Below are positions 28,841-37,503 of a DNA stretch of 64,000 nt, piece by piece; the first letter of the stretch is position 1, and each line of letters begins with the position of its first letter. Source of the DNA: Rhizobium sp. BK251 (GTDB taxonomy: Bacteria; Pseudomonadota; Alphaproteobacteria; Rhizobiales; Rhizobiaceae); assembly GCF_004345245.1 (NCBI RefSeq), contig NZ_SLUQ01000001.1, positions 186,001 through 250,000 of the forward strand, read 5' to 3'. Made by a program: the position numbers and the translations under genes. Below the pieces are notes generated by a model. It made no database searches. It had not been told where the DNA came from and was given only the letters and a program-made list of their open reading frames with translations.

Positions 28841-29962
28841 TCAGGGCATCAGCAGGCGAACGAGCCCGACCTGGCTGTTGACGCCGAGTTTCGAGAAGAC
28901 GCTCTTGAGCTGCGAGCGGGCGGTTTCGTAGCTGACGTCGCTTGCGAGAGCCACTTCGCGCAACGGCATGCCGGCGACGATGCCGGACGCGATACGCATC
29001 TCCGCGCTCGTCAGGCGATAGCGCCGCACAAGTTCGTCCCCTATCCATGCATGCTCGGCGGCGGTGCCGAGCTGCTCGATGATGAGCGCAACCGTCGGTC
29101 CGTCGAGGAACTCCGTGATGAAATCCGACTGTAGCCGCACGAAGGTGCATTTCAGCGTGCCGCATGGTCCCTTCACCACCGTGCTGTGCGGCATCGCTGC
29201 CTCGGGCGGCATCCGCTGTGTCAGGCTTGCCAGCAGATCGTTCGTCGGCATGCTTTCGAAGACGATACGGTTCGAGGGGTTGACGGTTATCCCGCCGGAG
29301 GCAGCGAGGATCCGCTCGGCTACCTTGTTCAGCGAGCGGACCTTCTGGTTTTCGGTAACGTAGACAAGGCCCACATCCACCGCATCGAACAAGGATTGCC
29401 CGGCCGCCGCCCGGTCGTGACCCAAGGCTTGATGGCGCCGCACAAACTCGAAAGCCCGCTTCAGATGCGGTGCGAGCGCGGTCAGCCGGTCGGCGCCGAT
29501 GCGATTGAGCTCGACATCGCGGGAGGCTGTGAGAGTCGACAGATTGAACGAGCGCCCGTGCTCGCGCATGATCGTCACGCCCACGCTGCTTTCGCAGCCG
29601 ATGCCTTGGACGAAACCATGGTAGAACTCGGTCTTCAGAAGCTGCTTGCGATCGAGCATCTGCTCGGCAACGACGCCGAGGCCGACCGGGCGAACAGCCG
29701 CGCGCGGCATCCAGGGATTAATCTTGCTGTAATGGCTGTTGTAGTCTTCGCTGTCTTTCTGGGTGAGCCCTGAAGTAAGGCACACGGCGCCAGCCTTGGC
29801 CACCGAATCGTGGAAGAAAAGCGTCGAACGCCCTTCCGGCATCGTCTCGTTGAGTGCATCGAGAAAATGCTGCCACGTCGTCTCGCCAAGGAGGGCACCA
29901 TAGACGAGATCCGTCAACGGCTCGAGCTGCTTGTCTATCGGGGTAGGCATGGGTCGTCCCAT
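28841..29962 (-). CDS. LuxR-family transcriptional regulator
   Basis: The 373-residue protein ends in a LuxR/GerE helix-turn-helix (residues about 310-370: YRLTSAEMRIASGIVAGMPL, then ALASDVSYETARSQLKSVF). The N-terminal 300 residues have no receiver-domain features and no autoinducer-domain motif that I can recognise; they may hold a PAS-like sensory fold, as in many orphan LuxR proteins of rhizobia. A second in-frame ATG lies four codons downstream at 29950 and could be the true start. It is on the minus strand after aceA and its small companion, separated by a hairpin, so co-transcription is possible but uncertain. Confidence 0.85.
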   Translation of the reverse strand: MGRPMPTPIDKQLEPLTDLVYGALLGETTWQHFLDALNETMPEGRSTLFFHDSVAKAGAVCLTSGLTQKDSEDYNSHYSKINPWMPRAAVRPVGLGVVAEQMLDRKQLLKTEFYHGFVQGIGCESSVGVTIMREHGRSFNLSTLTASRDVELNRIGADRLTALAPHLKRAFEFVRRHQALGHDRAAAGQSLFDAVDVGLVYVTENQKVRSLNKVAERILAASGGITVNPSNRIVFESMPTNDLLASLTQRMPPEAAMPHSTVVKGPCGTLKCTFVRLQSDFITEFLDGPTVALIIEQLGTAAEHAWIGDELVRRYRLTSAEMRIASGIVAGMPLREVALASDVSYETARSQLKSVFSKLGVNSQVGLVRLLMP

Positions 29963-30043
29963 CTGCAGACAACGCTACCATATCCGCCGGGGCTGGAATT
30001 TACAATCTCGGGACGCCCTTGCCGCGTCGTGTCAAACAATTCG

Positions 30044-30079
30044 AGGCCCGAAGTGGCGTTTTCGTATCACTCCGGGCCT
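30044..30079 (-). terminator. Hairpin between the aceA companion gene and the LuxR gene
   Basis: AGGCCCGAAGTG and CACTCCGGGCCT form an imperfect 12-base stem around a 12-base loop. On the minus strand it is followed by a weakly T-rich stretch. It may terminate or attenuate the aceA transcript before the LuxR gene. Confidence 0.45.
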
Positions 30080-30095
30080 GGATAGTCGTTTCAGC

Positions 30096-30359
30096 TCAAC
30101 TCGCATCCGGCGGGGAGAGGTTCACGGGCGCATTCGTGACGATGACTGGTATCAGCAGGTCACCCCAGTTGCCGCCGCCGCCGTGATGGCGTGCGGAGCG
30201 GACAAGCTCGACCGAAACGCCGACTTCGACCGCCTTCATGACGGACTGGTTGAGACGATGCAGGTCGTTCGCAAGCATCCGGATCGTCGCCTGCTGCTCC
30301 GCCGTCATCGCGGATGACTGTTGTTCTGCTCTTTCCTTTACGCGTGCAATGGAAGCCAT
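30096..30359 (-). CDS. Small conserved-looking protein downstream of aceA
   Basis: The 87-residue product is predicted to be soluble and mostly helical in its first 55 residues, with a Gln-rich segment (RAEQQSSAMTAEQQATIR), then an HHGGGGNW linker and a short hydrophobic strand. I do not recognise a domain. It lies 24 bases after aceA on the same strand and is likely co-transcribed, which suggests a link to glyoxylate-shunt growth, but this is positional inference. No signal peptide or membrane helix is visible. Confidence 0.7.
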   Translation of the reverse strand: MASIARVKERAEQQSSAMTAEQQATIRMLANDLHRLNQSVMKAVEVGVSVELVRSARHHGGGGNWGDLLIPVIVTNAPVNLSPPDAS

Positions 30360-30383
30360 TGTCCTGTTCCTCCGTTCTGATCT

Positions 30384-31673
30384 TCATTCCGCAGCCGGCT
30401 TGAACTGCGCATGCTCCGTCGATTCCTTCATGGCGGTGGTCGATGAGGCGCCGCCGGTGATGGCGAGGGAAACCGCGTCGAAATAGCCGGTTCCGACTTC
30501 CCTTTGGTGCTTGGTGGCCGTGTAGCCGTTGCGCTCGGAGGCGAACTCGGCCTCCTGCAGCTCGGAGTAAGCCGACATCTGCCGGTCCCGATAGCGGCGC
30601 GCCAGCTCGAACATGCCGTAATTCAGCTGGTGGAAGCCTGCGAGCGTTATGAACTGGAACTTGTAGCCCATGGCGCCCAGTTCGCGCTGGAACTTCGCGA
30701 TCGTCGCATCGTCCAGGTTCTTCTTCCAATTAAAGGAAGGCGAGCAGTTGTAAGCGAGCAGCTTGCCGGGATGCGCCCGATGGACGCCTTCGGCGAATCT
30801 CCGCGCCTGTTGCAGATCCGGCTTCGATGTCTCGCACCAGATGAGGTCGCAGTAAGGTGCGTACGCAACAGCGCGGGCGATGCAGGGCTCGATACCGTTT
30901 CGCACCTGGTAGAAGCCCTCGACCGTTCGGCCTGCTTCATAGTCGACGAAAGGCTGGTCGCGCTCGTCGATGTCAGAGGTCAAGAGCTTCGCGGCCTCCG
31001 CGTCTGTACGGGCGACGACGAGCGTCGGCACGCCCATGACATCGGCTGCGAGGCGGGCGGCATTCAGGTTGCGGATATGGGCCGCCGTCGGGATGAGCAC
31101 CTTGCCGCCGAGATGTCCGCACTTCTTCTCCGAAGCAAGCTGGTCCTCGAAGTGCACGCCTGCCGCACCCGCCTCGATATAGGCCTTCATGATCTCGAAG
31201 GCGTTGAGCGGCCCGCCGAAGCCTGCCTCGGCATCCGCGACAATCGGTGCAAACCATGTCTCGACCGAAAGGCCGTTGCCCTCCGCCGTCTCGATCTGGT
31301 CGGCGCGCTGGAGCGTGCGGTTGATCCGCTTTGCAAGCTCCGGCCCGGCATTGGCGGGGTAGAGCGACTGGTCGGGATACATCGCCGACGCGGTATTGGC
31401 GTCCGCTGCCACCTGCCAACCGGAAAGGTAGATCGCCTTCAGGCCGGCTCGCACCATCTGCATCGCCTGGTTGCCGGAGAGCGCACCCAGCGCATTGACG
31501 AAATTCTCTTCGTGTATCAGCTGCCAGAGACGGTTTGCACCCAATTCGGCAAGGGTATGGCGGATTTCCAGCGAGCCGCGCAGGCGCTTTACGTCCGCTG
31601 CCGTGTATGGCCGGTCGATGCCGTCGAACCGGCCTCTCGGCGCGGCGGGAACAAGATTGTAAAAATCGGTCAT
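30384..31673 (-). CDS. aceA: Isocitrate lyase
   Basis: Isocitrate lyase cleaves isocitrate to succinate and glyoxylate, the first step of the glyoxylate shunt needed for growth on acetate, fatty acids or polyhydroxybutyrate. The 429-residue protein has the bacterial length. The catalytic loop is [17 protein letters not shown] with the active-site Cys (KKCGH, near residue 180), and the TPG-loop region and [10 protein letters not shown] motif are present. It is divergent from a RamB-like regulator gene across 204 bases that contain several TTTAC/GTAAA motifs. Malate synthase is not in this window. Confidence 0.97.
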   Translation of the reverse strand: MTDFYNLVPAAPRGRFDGIDRPYTAADVKRLRGSLEIRHTLAELGANRLWQLIHEENFVNALGALSGNQAMQMVRAGLKAIYLSGWQVAADANTASAMYPDQSLYPANAGPELAKRINRTLQRADQIETAEGNGLSVETWFAPIVADAEAGFGGPLNAFEIMKAYIEAGAAGVHFEDQLASEKKCGHLGGKVLIPTAAHIRNLNAARLAADVMGVPTLVVARTDAEAAKLLTSDIDERDQPFVDYEAGRTVEGFYQVRNGIEPCIARAVAYAPYCDLIWCETSKPDLQQARRFAEGVHRAHPGKLLAYNCSPSFNWKKNLDDATIAKFQRELGAMGYKFQFITLAGFHQLNYGMFELARRYRDRQMSAYSELQEAEFASERNGYTATKHQREVGTGYFDAVSLAITGGASSTTAMKESTEHAQFKPAAE

Positions 31674-31802
31674 ATGCGTCCTCCTCGATCTATCCGGTGC
31701 AATTCTGTGCGTCCGAGCTATGACAGAATTTACATTGCGCTGCCGAGAAGGCGAAGAAGATCCTGTAGAAATAGGCAGTTAAAAGGGTTATGATGTCGCG
31801 AA

Positions 31803-31824
31803 ATTTACTGCGCGTCTTGTAAAT
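31803..31824. promoter_or_regulatory. Candidate operator between aceA and the RamB-like regulator
   Basis: ATTTAC (31803-31808) and GTAAAT (31819-31824) form an inverted repeat with a 10-base spacer. Further copies of the same motif lie at 31729-31734 (TTTACA), 31826-31832 (TGTAAAA) and 31861-31866 (TGTAAA). The clustering in the divergent promoter region suggests binding by the adjacent regulator. Confidence 0.55.
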
Positions 31825-31877
31825 CTGTAAAAGATGTCAAAGTCAGATCGCTTGGGTCTCTGTAAAGGAAATGACAA

Positions 31878-33284
31878 ATGCAGGAACGCAAGATCTTTGC
31901 CGGGGCTCGGGTGAGGCGCATTCGCATGGGGTTGGGCCTGACCCAGACTGCAATGGCCGCAGCATTGGAGATCTCGCCCTCCTACCTCAACCTGATCGAG
32001 CGCAACCAGCGGCCACTGACGGTGCAGCTACTGCTCAAGCTTTCGGCCGTCTACAAGGTCGATCTCGACGAACTGCAAGCGGAAACGGGTGGGGCGAGCC
32101 AACTGCGCGAAGTCTTTGCCGATCCGCTTCTTGCCGGCGAGTTGCCCGGCGAGACAGAGTTGCTGGAGATAGCGGAAGCGGCGCCGAATGCCGCCAATGG
32201 CGTCGTCAAGCTCTATCGTGCCTATCGCGAACAGGCTACCAGGCTCGCCGATCTTGCCGAGCTTTTGGCGCGCGAGGGGCGGGCGCCCGCGCTTTCGGGC
32301 ACGCGGCTGCCGATGGACGAGGTCCGCGAGAAGTTCGAGCACCGTCCGAACTTCTTTGCCTTGATCGAGGACGCGGCCGAAGCCTTCGCCGGGAAGCTCG
32401 ATGCGGCGGATGAGATGCCCGCGGCGCTGAAGAGCTGGCTGCGCGGCGAGCACGGAATTGCGGTGCGCACCCTGCCGGTGCACGTCATGCCGCATCTTCG
32501 CCGCCGCTTCGACCGTCACTCCATGCGGCTCTTTTTGTCCGAGCGACTTTCGCCGGTCGGCCAGTCGCATGAAATCGCAGTCGAGGTTTGCCTGCTTGCT
32601 CTTGGTAAGGAGATCACGGCCGAGCTTGACGCCCTTGCCCTGTCGACGCCCGAGGCAAGGCGGATCGCGCGTTTCGAGCTGGCGCGCTATGCCGCCCATG
32701 CCTTGACCATGCCCTACGGTCCCTTCCTGCAGGTCGCGCAACGGACGCGGTTCGACGTCGATCTGCTTCGATCCCGGTTCGGCGTCTCATACGAAGCGGC
32801 GGCAAATCGCCTGACCATGCTGCAAAGGCCGGGTGCGACGGGTGTGCCCTTCTTCCTCATGGAGATCGATCTCGCGGGCAACAGACTTCGCAAGGCCGGG
32901 GCACAAGGCTTCCCGCAGTCGCGCTTCGGCGGCAACTGTCCCAAGCTCAGCATCCACGCGGCGTTCGCCCAGCCCGGTCAGATCCTGGCCGAGCGGGTGG
33001 AGATGCCTGATAGCGCAGGCTTCCTCACCATCTCCCGCACGATCGAAGGCCTGCAAGGCGGGTTTGGCGAGAGGGTTCGGCGAACGGCGCTGCTGCTCGG
33101 CTGCGACATCTCCGTCGCCGGCGACGTGGTCTACGGCGATACGGCCGGCTCGCGCGTCGAAGTCGGTCCTTCCTGTCGCCTCTGCGGCCGGCAGGGTTGT
33201 CTGTCGCGGGCAGAGCCGCCGGTGACGCGACCGCTCGGGCTCGACGAGATGGCCACGGGCCTCAGCGTTTTCGATTTTCAGTGA
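31878..33284 (+). CDS. RamB-like XRE regulator (short-chain acyl-CoA responsive family)
   Basis: The 468-residue protein starts with an XRE helix-turn-helix (residues about 9-63: VRRIRMGLGLTQTAMAAALE, then SPSYLNLIERNQRPLT). A degenerate IrrE/M78-like region follows in the middle (ARFELARYAAHALT replaces the usual HExxH), then a C-terminal DUF2083-type domain with a Cys cluster (CRLCGRQGC). This architecture is that of RamB of actinobacteria and related short-chain fatty-acyl-CoA regulators, which control aceA and acetate or propionate genes. The gene is divergent from aceA, which fits. The ligand and sign of regulation are not known from sequence. Confidence 0.88.
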   Translation: MQERKIFAGARVRRIRMGLGLTQTAMAAALEISPSYLNLIERNQRPLTVQLLLKLSAVYKVDLDELQAETGGASQLREVFADPLLAGELPGETELLEIAEAAPNAANGVVKLYRAYREQATRLADLAELLAREGRAPALSGTRLPMDEVREKFEHRPNFFALIEDAAEAFAGKLDAADEMPAALKSWLRGEHGIAVRTLPVHVMPHLRRRFDRHSMRLFLSERLSPVGQSHEIAVEVCLLALGKEITAELDALALSTPEARRIARFELARYAAHALTMPYGPFLQVAQRTRFDVDLLRSRFGVSYEAAANRLTMLQRPGATGVPFFLMEIDLAGNRLRKAGAQGFPQSRFGGNCPKLSIHAAFAQPGQILAERVEMPDSAGFLTISRTIEGLQGGFGERVRRTALLLGCDISVAGDVVYGDTAGSRVEVGPSCRLCGRQGCLSRAEPPVTRPLGLDEMATGLSVFDFQ

Positions 33285-33413
33285 TCGCCGAAAAGTCGAT
33301 GACGGCGCGGGATTTTGCGCTTGTCGGCACCTCGAATCCTTTCTAATCTCACGAAAAATAAAAAGGGAATGGCATGTCGGGACCGCCAGGTCTCGAATGG
33401 AACAGGAGATAAA

Positions 33414-34511
33414 ATGAAATCCACTATCGCTCGTCTTGCAGCCACGGCTCTCGCTGCCGTCTGCATAGCCGCATCCGCCTCGGCGCAGGAGCGCGTCGTA
33501 AACGTCTACAATTGGTCCGACTATATCGACGATTCCATCCTGACTGAATTCACCAAGGAAACCGGCATCAAGGTCGTTTACGATACCTTTGATTCCAATG
33601 AGACGTTGGAGACCAAGCTCCTGGCGGGTGGCACCGGATATGACGTCGTCGTGCCGACGGCGGACTTCCTGCAGCGCCAGATCCAGGCCGGCGTCTTCCA
33701 GAAGCTGGACAAGTCGAAGCTGCCGAACCTTTCCAACATGTGGGACGTGATCCAGCAGCGCACTGCGGAATACGATCCGGGCAATGAATATGCGGTCGAC
33801 TACATGTGGGGTACCGACGGTATCGGCTACAACGTCGCCAAGGTGAAGGAAATCCTCGGTACTGATGCACGACCCGGCCTGGAAGTCATCTTCGACCCGA
33901 AGGTTGCCGAGAAGTTCAAGGATTGTGGCATCTACATGCTCGACGCGCCGAAGGACGTGATCCCGACCGCGCTTCACTATCTCGGGCTCGATCCGAACTC
34001 GACGTCGGCGGAGGACTTGCAGAAGGCCCAGGAACTGTTGACGTCCATCCGGCCCTATATCCGCAAGTTCCACTCCTCCGAATACATCAATGCGCTTGCG
34101 AACGGTGATATCTGCATCGCCTTCGGCTACTCCGGCGACCTGCTCCAGGCTCGCGATCGGGCGTCGGAAGCCAACAACGGCGTTGAGGTCGACTACTCCA
34201 TCCCCTCCCAGGGCGCTCAGATGTGGTTCGACATGATGGCGATCCCGGCCGATGCGCCGCATGTGGCGGAGGCGCATGAACTGCTGAACTATCTGATGAA
34301 GCCGGAGGTCATCGCCAAGGCGACCGACTATGTGTTCTACGCCAATGGGAACAAGGCCTCGCAGCAGTTCGTCAGCAAGGAGATCCTGGAAGACCCGGCG
34401 ATCTATCCGACGGAAGACGTGATGCAGAAGCTGTTTACGGTGAAGCCGTGGGATTCGAAGACGCAGCGGCTGGTGACGCGACTTTGGACAAAGGTCGTGA
34501 CCGGCCAGTAA
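33414..34511 (+). CDS. potF: Putrescine-type ABC transporter substrate-binding protein PotF
   Basis: The 366-residue product is a periplasmic polyamine-binding protein. A signal peptide occupies about residues 1-23 (ALAAVCIAASASAQ, cleavage after ASA), and the mature start ERVVNVYNWSDYIDDSIL is characteristic of PotF/PotD. Potential ligand-binding aromatic and acidic residues occur in NWSDY, DYMWGTDGIGYN and GYSGD. I chose ATG 33414, preceded by AGGAG at 33404-33408. It is the first gene of potFGHI; a hairpin with a T-rich tail follows it and may lower expression of the membrane components. Confidence 0.94.
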   Translation: MKSTIARLAATALAAVCIAASASAQERVVNVYNWSDYIDDSILTEFTKETGIKVVYDTFDSNETLETKLLAGGTGYDVVVPTADFLQRQIQAGVFQKLDKSKLPNLSNMWDVIQQRTAEYDPGNEYAVDYMWGTDGIGYNVAKVKEILGTDARPGLEVIFDPKVAEKFKDCGIYMLDAPKDVIPTALHYLGLDPNSTSAEDLQKAQELLTSIRPYIRKFHSSEYINALANGDICIAFGYSGDLLQARDRASEANNGVEVDYSIPSQGAQMWFDMMAIPADAPHVAEAHELLNYLMKPEVIAKATDYVFYANGNKASQQFVSKEILEDPAIYPTEDVMQKLFTVKPWDSKTQRLVTRLWTKVVTGQ

Positions 34512-34521
34512 GACGGTAGAA

Positions 34522-34550
34522 CAGCCCGGACTTCAATGTTCGGGCTTTTC
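34522..34550 (+). terminator. Terminator-like hairpin between potF and potG
   Basis: AGCCCGGA pairs with TTCGGGCT around an eight-base loop and is followed by TTTCTTT. It lies just after the potF stop, so it probably causes partial termination inside the operon. Confidence 0.7.
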
Positions 34551-34612
34551 TTTGATGGGGTGCCGGATTTTGGGGAAGAGGCCGGCGCGTATCGCATATC
34601 TCGGGGTCAAAG

Positions 34613-35755
34613 ATGAAGTCTCTCGGCAATATCCGGCGTTCCTTCGCTCCTTGGGCGGACCCGGCCTCCAAGCCTTTTATTTCCTTCAGGAATGTCACTA
34701 AGAAGTTTGGTGATTTTACCGCAGTCGACGATCTCTCGCTCGACATCTACCACCGCGAGTTCTTCGCGCTGCTTGGCGCGTCGGGCTGCGGCAAGTCGAC
34801 ACTTTTGCGCATGCTGGCCGGCTTCGAACAGCCGACGTCGGGCGAGATCGTGCTCGACGGCGCTGATATGACTGGGATGCCGCCCTACCGGCGCCCGGTC
34901 AACATGATGTTCCAGTCCTATGCGCTCTTCCCGCATATGACGGTGGAAAAGAACATCGCCTTCGGCCTCAAGCAGGACGGCATGCCGAAGGACGAGATCG
35001 CCGATCGCGTCGGCCAACTGCTGAAGCTCGTCAAGTTGGAGAAGTTCGCCACACGCAGGCCCAACCAGCTGTCAGGTGGCCAGCGCCAGCGCGTCGCACT
35101 GGCGCGTTCGCTCGCCAAGCGGCCGAAGGTGCTGCTGCTCGACGAGCCGCTCGGCGCTCTCGACAAGAAGCTGCGCGAGGAGACTCAGTTCGAGCTCATG
35201 GACCTGCAGCAGAACCTGGGCCTCACCTTCGTGGTCGTGACCCACGACCAGGAGGAGGCGATGACCATGGCGGATCGCATCGCGGTCATGAGCCACGGCA
35301 AGGTCGTGCAGGTAGCGACGCCAGCCGAAATCTACGAGGCGCCCAATTGCCGCTTCGTCGCCGACTTCATCGGCGACGTGAATATCTTTGACGGCAAGGT
35401 AAAGGCTGGCGGCAACGGCGTCGTGGAAATCGCGGTGGAAGGCGGTCCGACATTGAGGACTGCAACCTCCGACACGCCGGCTTCCGGGAGCTCCGTCGGC
35501 TTCGCGATCCGTCCGGAAAAGATCCGGGTGACGCGCGCAGCGCCGGCAAATGCCTCCGTCAACGCCGCCAGGGGCGAGCTATGGGACATTGCCTATCTCG
35601 GCGACATGACGGTTTTCCATGTCAAGCTTGCGGGTGGCAATGTCATCAAGGCATCGTCGTTGAATGCACAGCGCGCCGTGGAGGACCCTTTCACCTATGA
35701 CCAGGAAGTCTGGGTGTCCTTCGACGAGGATGCCGGCGTATTGTTGAAGGATTGA
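34613..35755 (+). CDS. potG: Putrescine ABC transporter ATP-binding protein PotG
   Basis: The 380-residue ATPase energises polyamine uptake. Walker A is GASGCGKST (about residues 56-64), the Q-loop lies in MMFQSYALFPHMTV, the signature is LSGGQRQRVALARS (about 153-166), Walker B is VLLLDEPLGALD and the switch His is in VVTHDQEEA. The TOBE domain occupies the last 100 residues. It is separated from potH by four bases. The closest named family is PotG; PotA-type spermidine ATPases are similar, and the choice of putrescine follows from the PotF-like receptor. Confidence 0.93.
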   Translation: MKSLGNIRRSFAPWADPASKPFISFRNVTKKFGDFTAVDDLSLDIYHREFFALLGASGCGKSTLLRMLAGFEQPTSGEIVLDGADMTGMPPYRRPVNMMFQSYALFPHMTVEKNIAFGLKQDGMPKDEIADRVGQLLKLVKLEKFATRRPNQLSGGQRQRVALARSLAKRPKVLLLDEPLGALDKKLREETQFELMDLQQNLGLTFVVVTHDQEEAMTMADRIAVMSHGKVVQVATPAEIYEAPNCRFVADFIGDVNIFDGKVKAGGNGVVEIAVEGGPTLRTATSDTPASGSSVGFAIRPEKIRVTRAAPANASVNAARGELWDIAYLGDMTVFHVKLAGGNVIKASSLNAQRAVEDPFTYDQEVWVSFDEDAGVLLKD

Positions 35756-35759
35756 GGCG

Positions 35760-36671
35760 ATGGCAAAGCTCGCATCCTTCTTCTATAGCCGCCTCGTCAT
35801 CATCATTCCCTATGCTTGGCTGCTGGCCTTCTTCCTGGCGCCTTTCTTCATCGTCTTCCGCATTTCCATGTCCACGACGGCGATTGCGATGCCGCCCTAT
35901 GAGCCGGTCTTTGCGCTGGCGGATGGCTGGGGCGGCTTTGTCGAGAAGCTGCAGCAGCTCTCCTTCGATAACTATGCCTGGCTCCTCGACGACCCGCTCT
36001 ATTTCAATGCCTATGTCTCGAGTGTCGTTATTGCGGCGATTTCCACGTTTCTGACCCTGCTGATCGGGTATCCGATCGCCTACGGCATGGCGCAGGCGCC
36101 ACGCACCATCCGGCCGACGCTGTTGATGCTGGTGATCCTGCCGTTCTGGACGAGCTTCCTGATCCGCGTCTACTCGTGGATTGCCATCCTGAAGCCGGAG
36201 GGGCTCCTCAACCAGTTGCTCCTGTCGCTCGGTATCATCGACACGCCGCTCGTCATCCTGAACACCAACATCGCGGTCTATATCGGCATCGTGTATTCCT
36301 ACCTGCCATTCATGGTGCTGCCCCTCTATTCCTCGTTGGAGAAAATGGACGGCACGTTGATCGAGGCGGCACAGGATCTCGGTTGCCCTCCGGTCACCGC
36401 CTTCTGGAAGGTCACGTTCCCGCTTTCGATCCCGGGAGTTATCGCCGGCTGCATGCTCGTCTTCATTCCCGCCGTCGGTGAGTTCGTCATACCGGACCTG
36501 CTTGGTGGCTCGCAGACGCTGATGATCGGCAGGACGTTGTGGAACGAGTTCAATGCCAACCGCGACTGGCCGGTTTCCTCGGCGGTGGCGACCATCCTGC
36601 TTCTCATTCTGGTGATCCCGATCGTCTTCTTCCAGAACGTGCAGGCCAAAGCCGACGAGCAGGGGAGATAG
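35760..36671 (+). CDS. potH: Putrescine ABC transporter permease PotH
   Basis: The 303-residue inner-membrane protein has about six helices and the binding-protein-dependent permease loop EAAQDLGCPPVTAFWKVTFP (about residues 202-221), which docks the ATPase. It resembles PotH/PotB. The large periplasmic segment between the first two helices (about residues 45-90) is usual for this subfamily. It is flanked by potG (four bases) and potI (three bases), so translation is likely coupled. Confidence 0.93.
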   Translation: MAKLASFFYSRLVIIIPYAWLLAFFLAPFFIVFRISMSTTAIAMPPYEPVFALADGWGGFVEKLQQLSFDNYAWLLDDPLYFNAYVSSVVIAAISTFLTLLIGYPIAYGMAQAPRTIRPTLLMLVILPFWTSFLIRVYSWIAILKPEGLLNQLLLSLGIIDTPLVILNTNIAVYIGIVYSYLPFMVLPLYSSLEKMDGTLIEAAQDLGCPPVTAFWKVTFPLSIPGVIAGCMLVFIPAVGEFVIPDLLGGSQTLMIGRTLWNEFNANRDWPVSSAVATILLLILVIPIVFFQNVQAKADEQGR

Positions 36672-36674
36672 GCC

Positions 36675-37493
36675 ATGTTGAGATGGACGCGCTTCAATGT
36701 TGTTTCCGTGGCGCTCGGCTTTGCCTTCCTTTATCTGCCGATCGTGCTGCTGGTGGTCTTCTCGTTCAATGAATCGAGGCTGGTGACCGTCTGGGCGGGT
36801 TTCTCGACCAAATGGTATGTGGAGCTTCTCAACAATCAGGCCCTCCTCGACGCGGGCTGGGTGACGCTCCGTGTCGGCGTGATCTCCGCGACGCTTGCGA
36901 CCGTGCTCGGGACGCTCGCGGCCCTGACACTGGTGCGCTACACTCGTTTCCGTGGCCGCGTGCTGTTTTCGGGCATGGTCTATGCACCGCTTGTGATGCC
37001 TGAGGTCATAACCGGGCTGTCTCTGCTGCTGCTCTTCGTTGCGATCGGCTTCGATCGCGGCTTCTGGACGATCACTCTCGCGCATACCACGCTGACGATG
37101 TGCTTCGTCGCGGTCGTCGTGCAGTCCAGACTGCTGAGCTTCGATCACTCGATCGAGGAGGCGGCAATGGACCTCGGCGCGCCGCCAATCCGCACCTTCT
37201 TCGAGATCACGCTGCCGATCATCGCACCGGCTGTGCTTTCCGGCTGGATACTGGCGTTCACGCTCTCGCTCGACGATCTCGTGATCGCAAGCTTCACCTC
37301 GGGACCGGGGGCGACGACGCTGCCGATGAAGATCTACAGTCAGGTCCGCCTTGGCGTCACGCCCGAGATCAACGCGGTCTGCACCATCCTGATTGCGATC
37401 GTGGCGGTCGGCGTAGTCTGTGCCTCTGTTATCACCAAGCGGCGCGAGGTCCAGCGCGAGAGGGACGAGCGTGCAGCCGAGGCCGCACCTTGA
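36675..37493 (+). CDS. potI: Putrescine ABC transporter permease PotI
   Basis: This 272-residue permease is the second membrane subunit, with six predicted helices and the loop EEAAMDLGAPPIRTFFEITLP (about residues 160-180). It matches PotI/PotC in length and in the segment LDDLVIASFTSGPGATTLPM. It is the last gene of potFGHI and converges with the AsmA-like gene; only 10 bases separate the two stop codons, and I see no strong terminator there. Confidence 0.93.
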   Translation: MLRWTRFNVVSVALGFAFLYLPIVLLVVFSFNESRLVTVWAGFSTKWYVELLNNQALLDAGWVTLRVGVISATLATVLGTLAALTLVRYTRFRGRVLFSGMVYAPLVMPEVITGLSLLLLFVAIGFDRGFWTITLAHTTLTMCFVAVVVQSRLLSFDHSIEEAAMDLGAPPIRTFFEITLPIIAPAVLSGWILAFTLSLDDLVIASFTSGPGATTLPMKIYSQVRLGVTPEINAVCTILIAIVAVGVVCASVITKRREVQRERDERAAEAAP

Positions 37494-37503
37494 ATGAGTT
37501 TGC

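Noticed and set aside
30504..31793. A 429-codon plus-strand frame across aceA
   Set aside because: It is antisense to a well-supported isocitrate lyase gene and its translation shows no family pattern.
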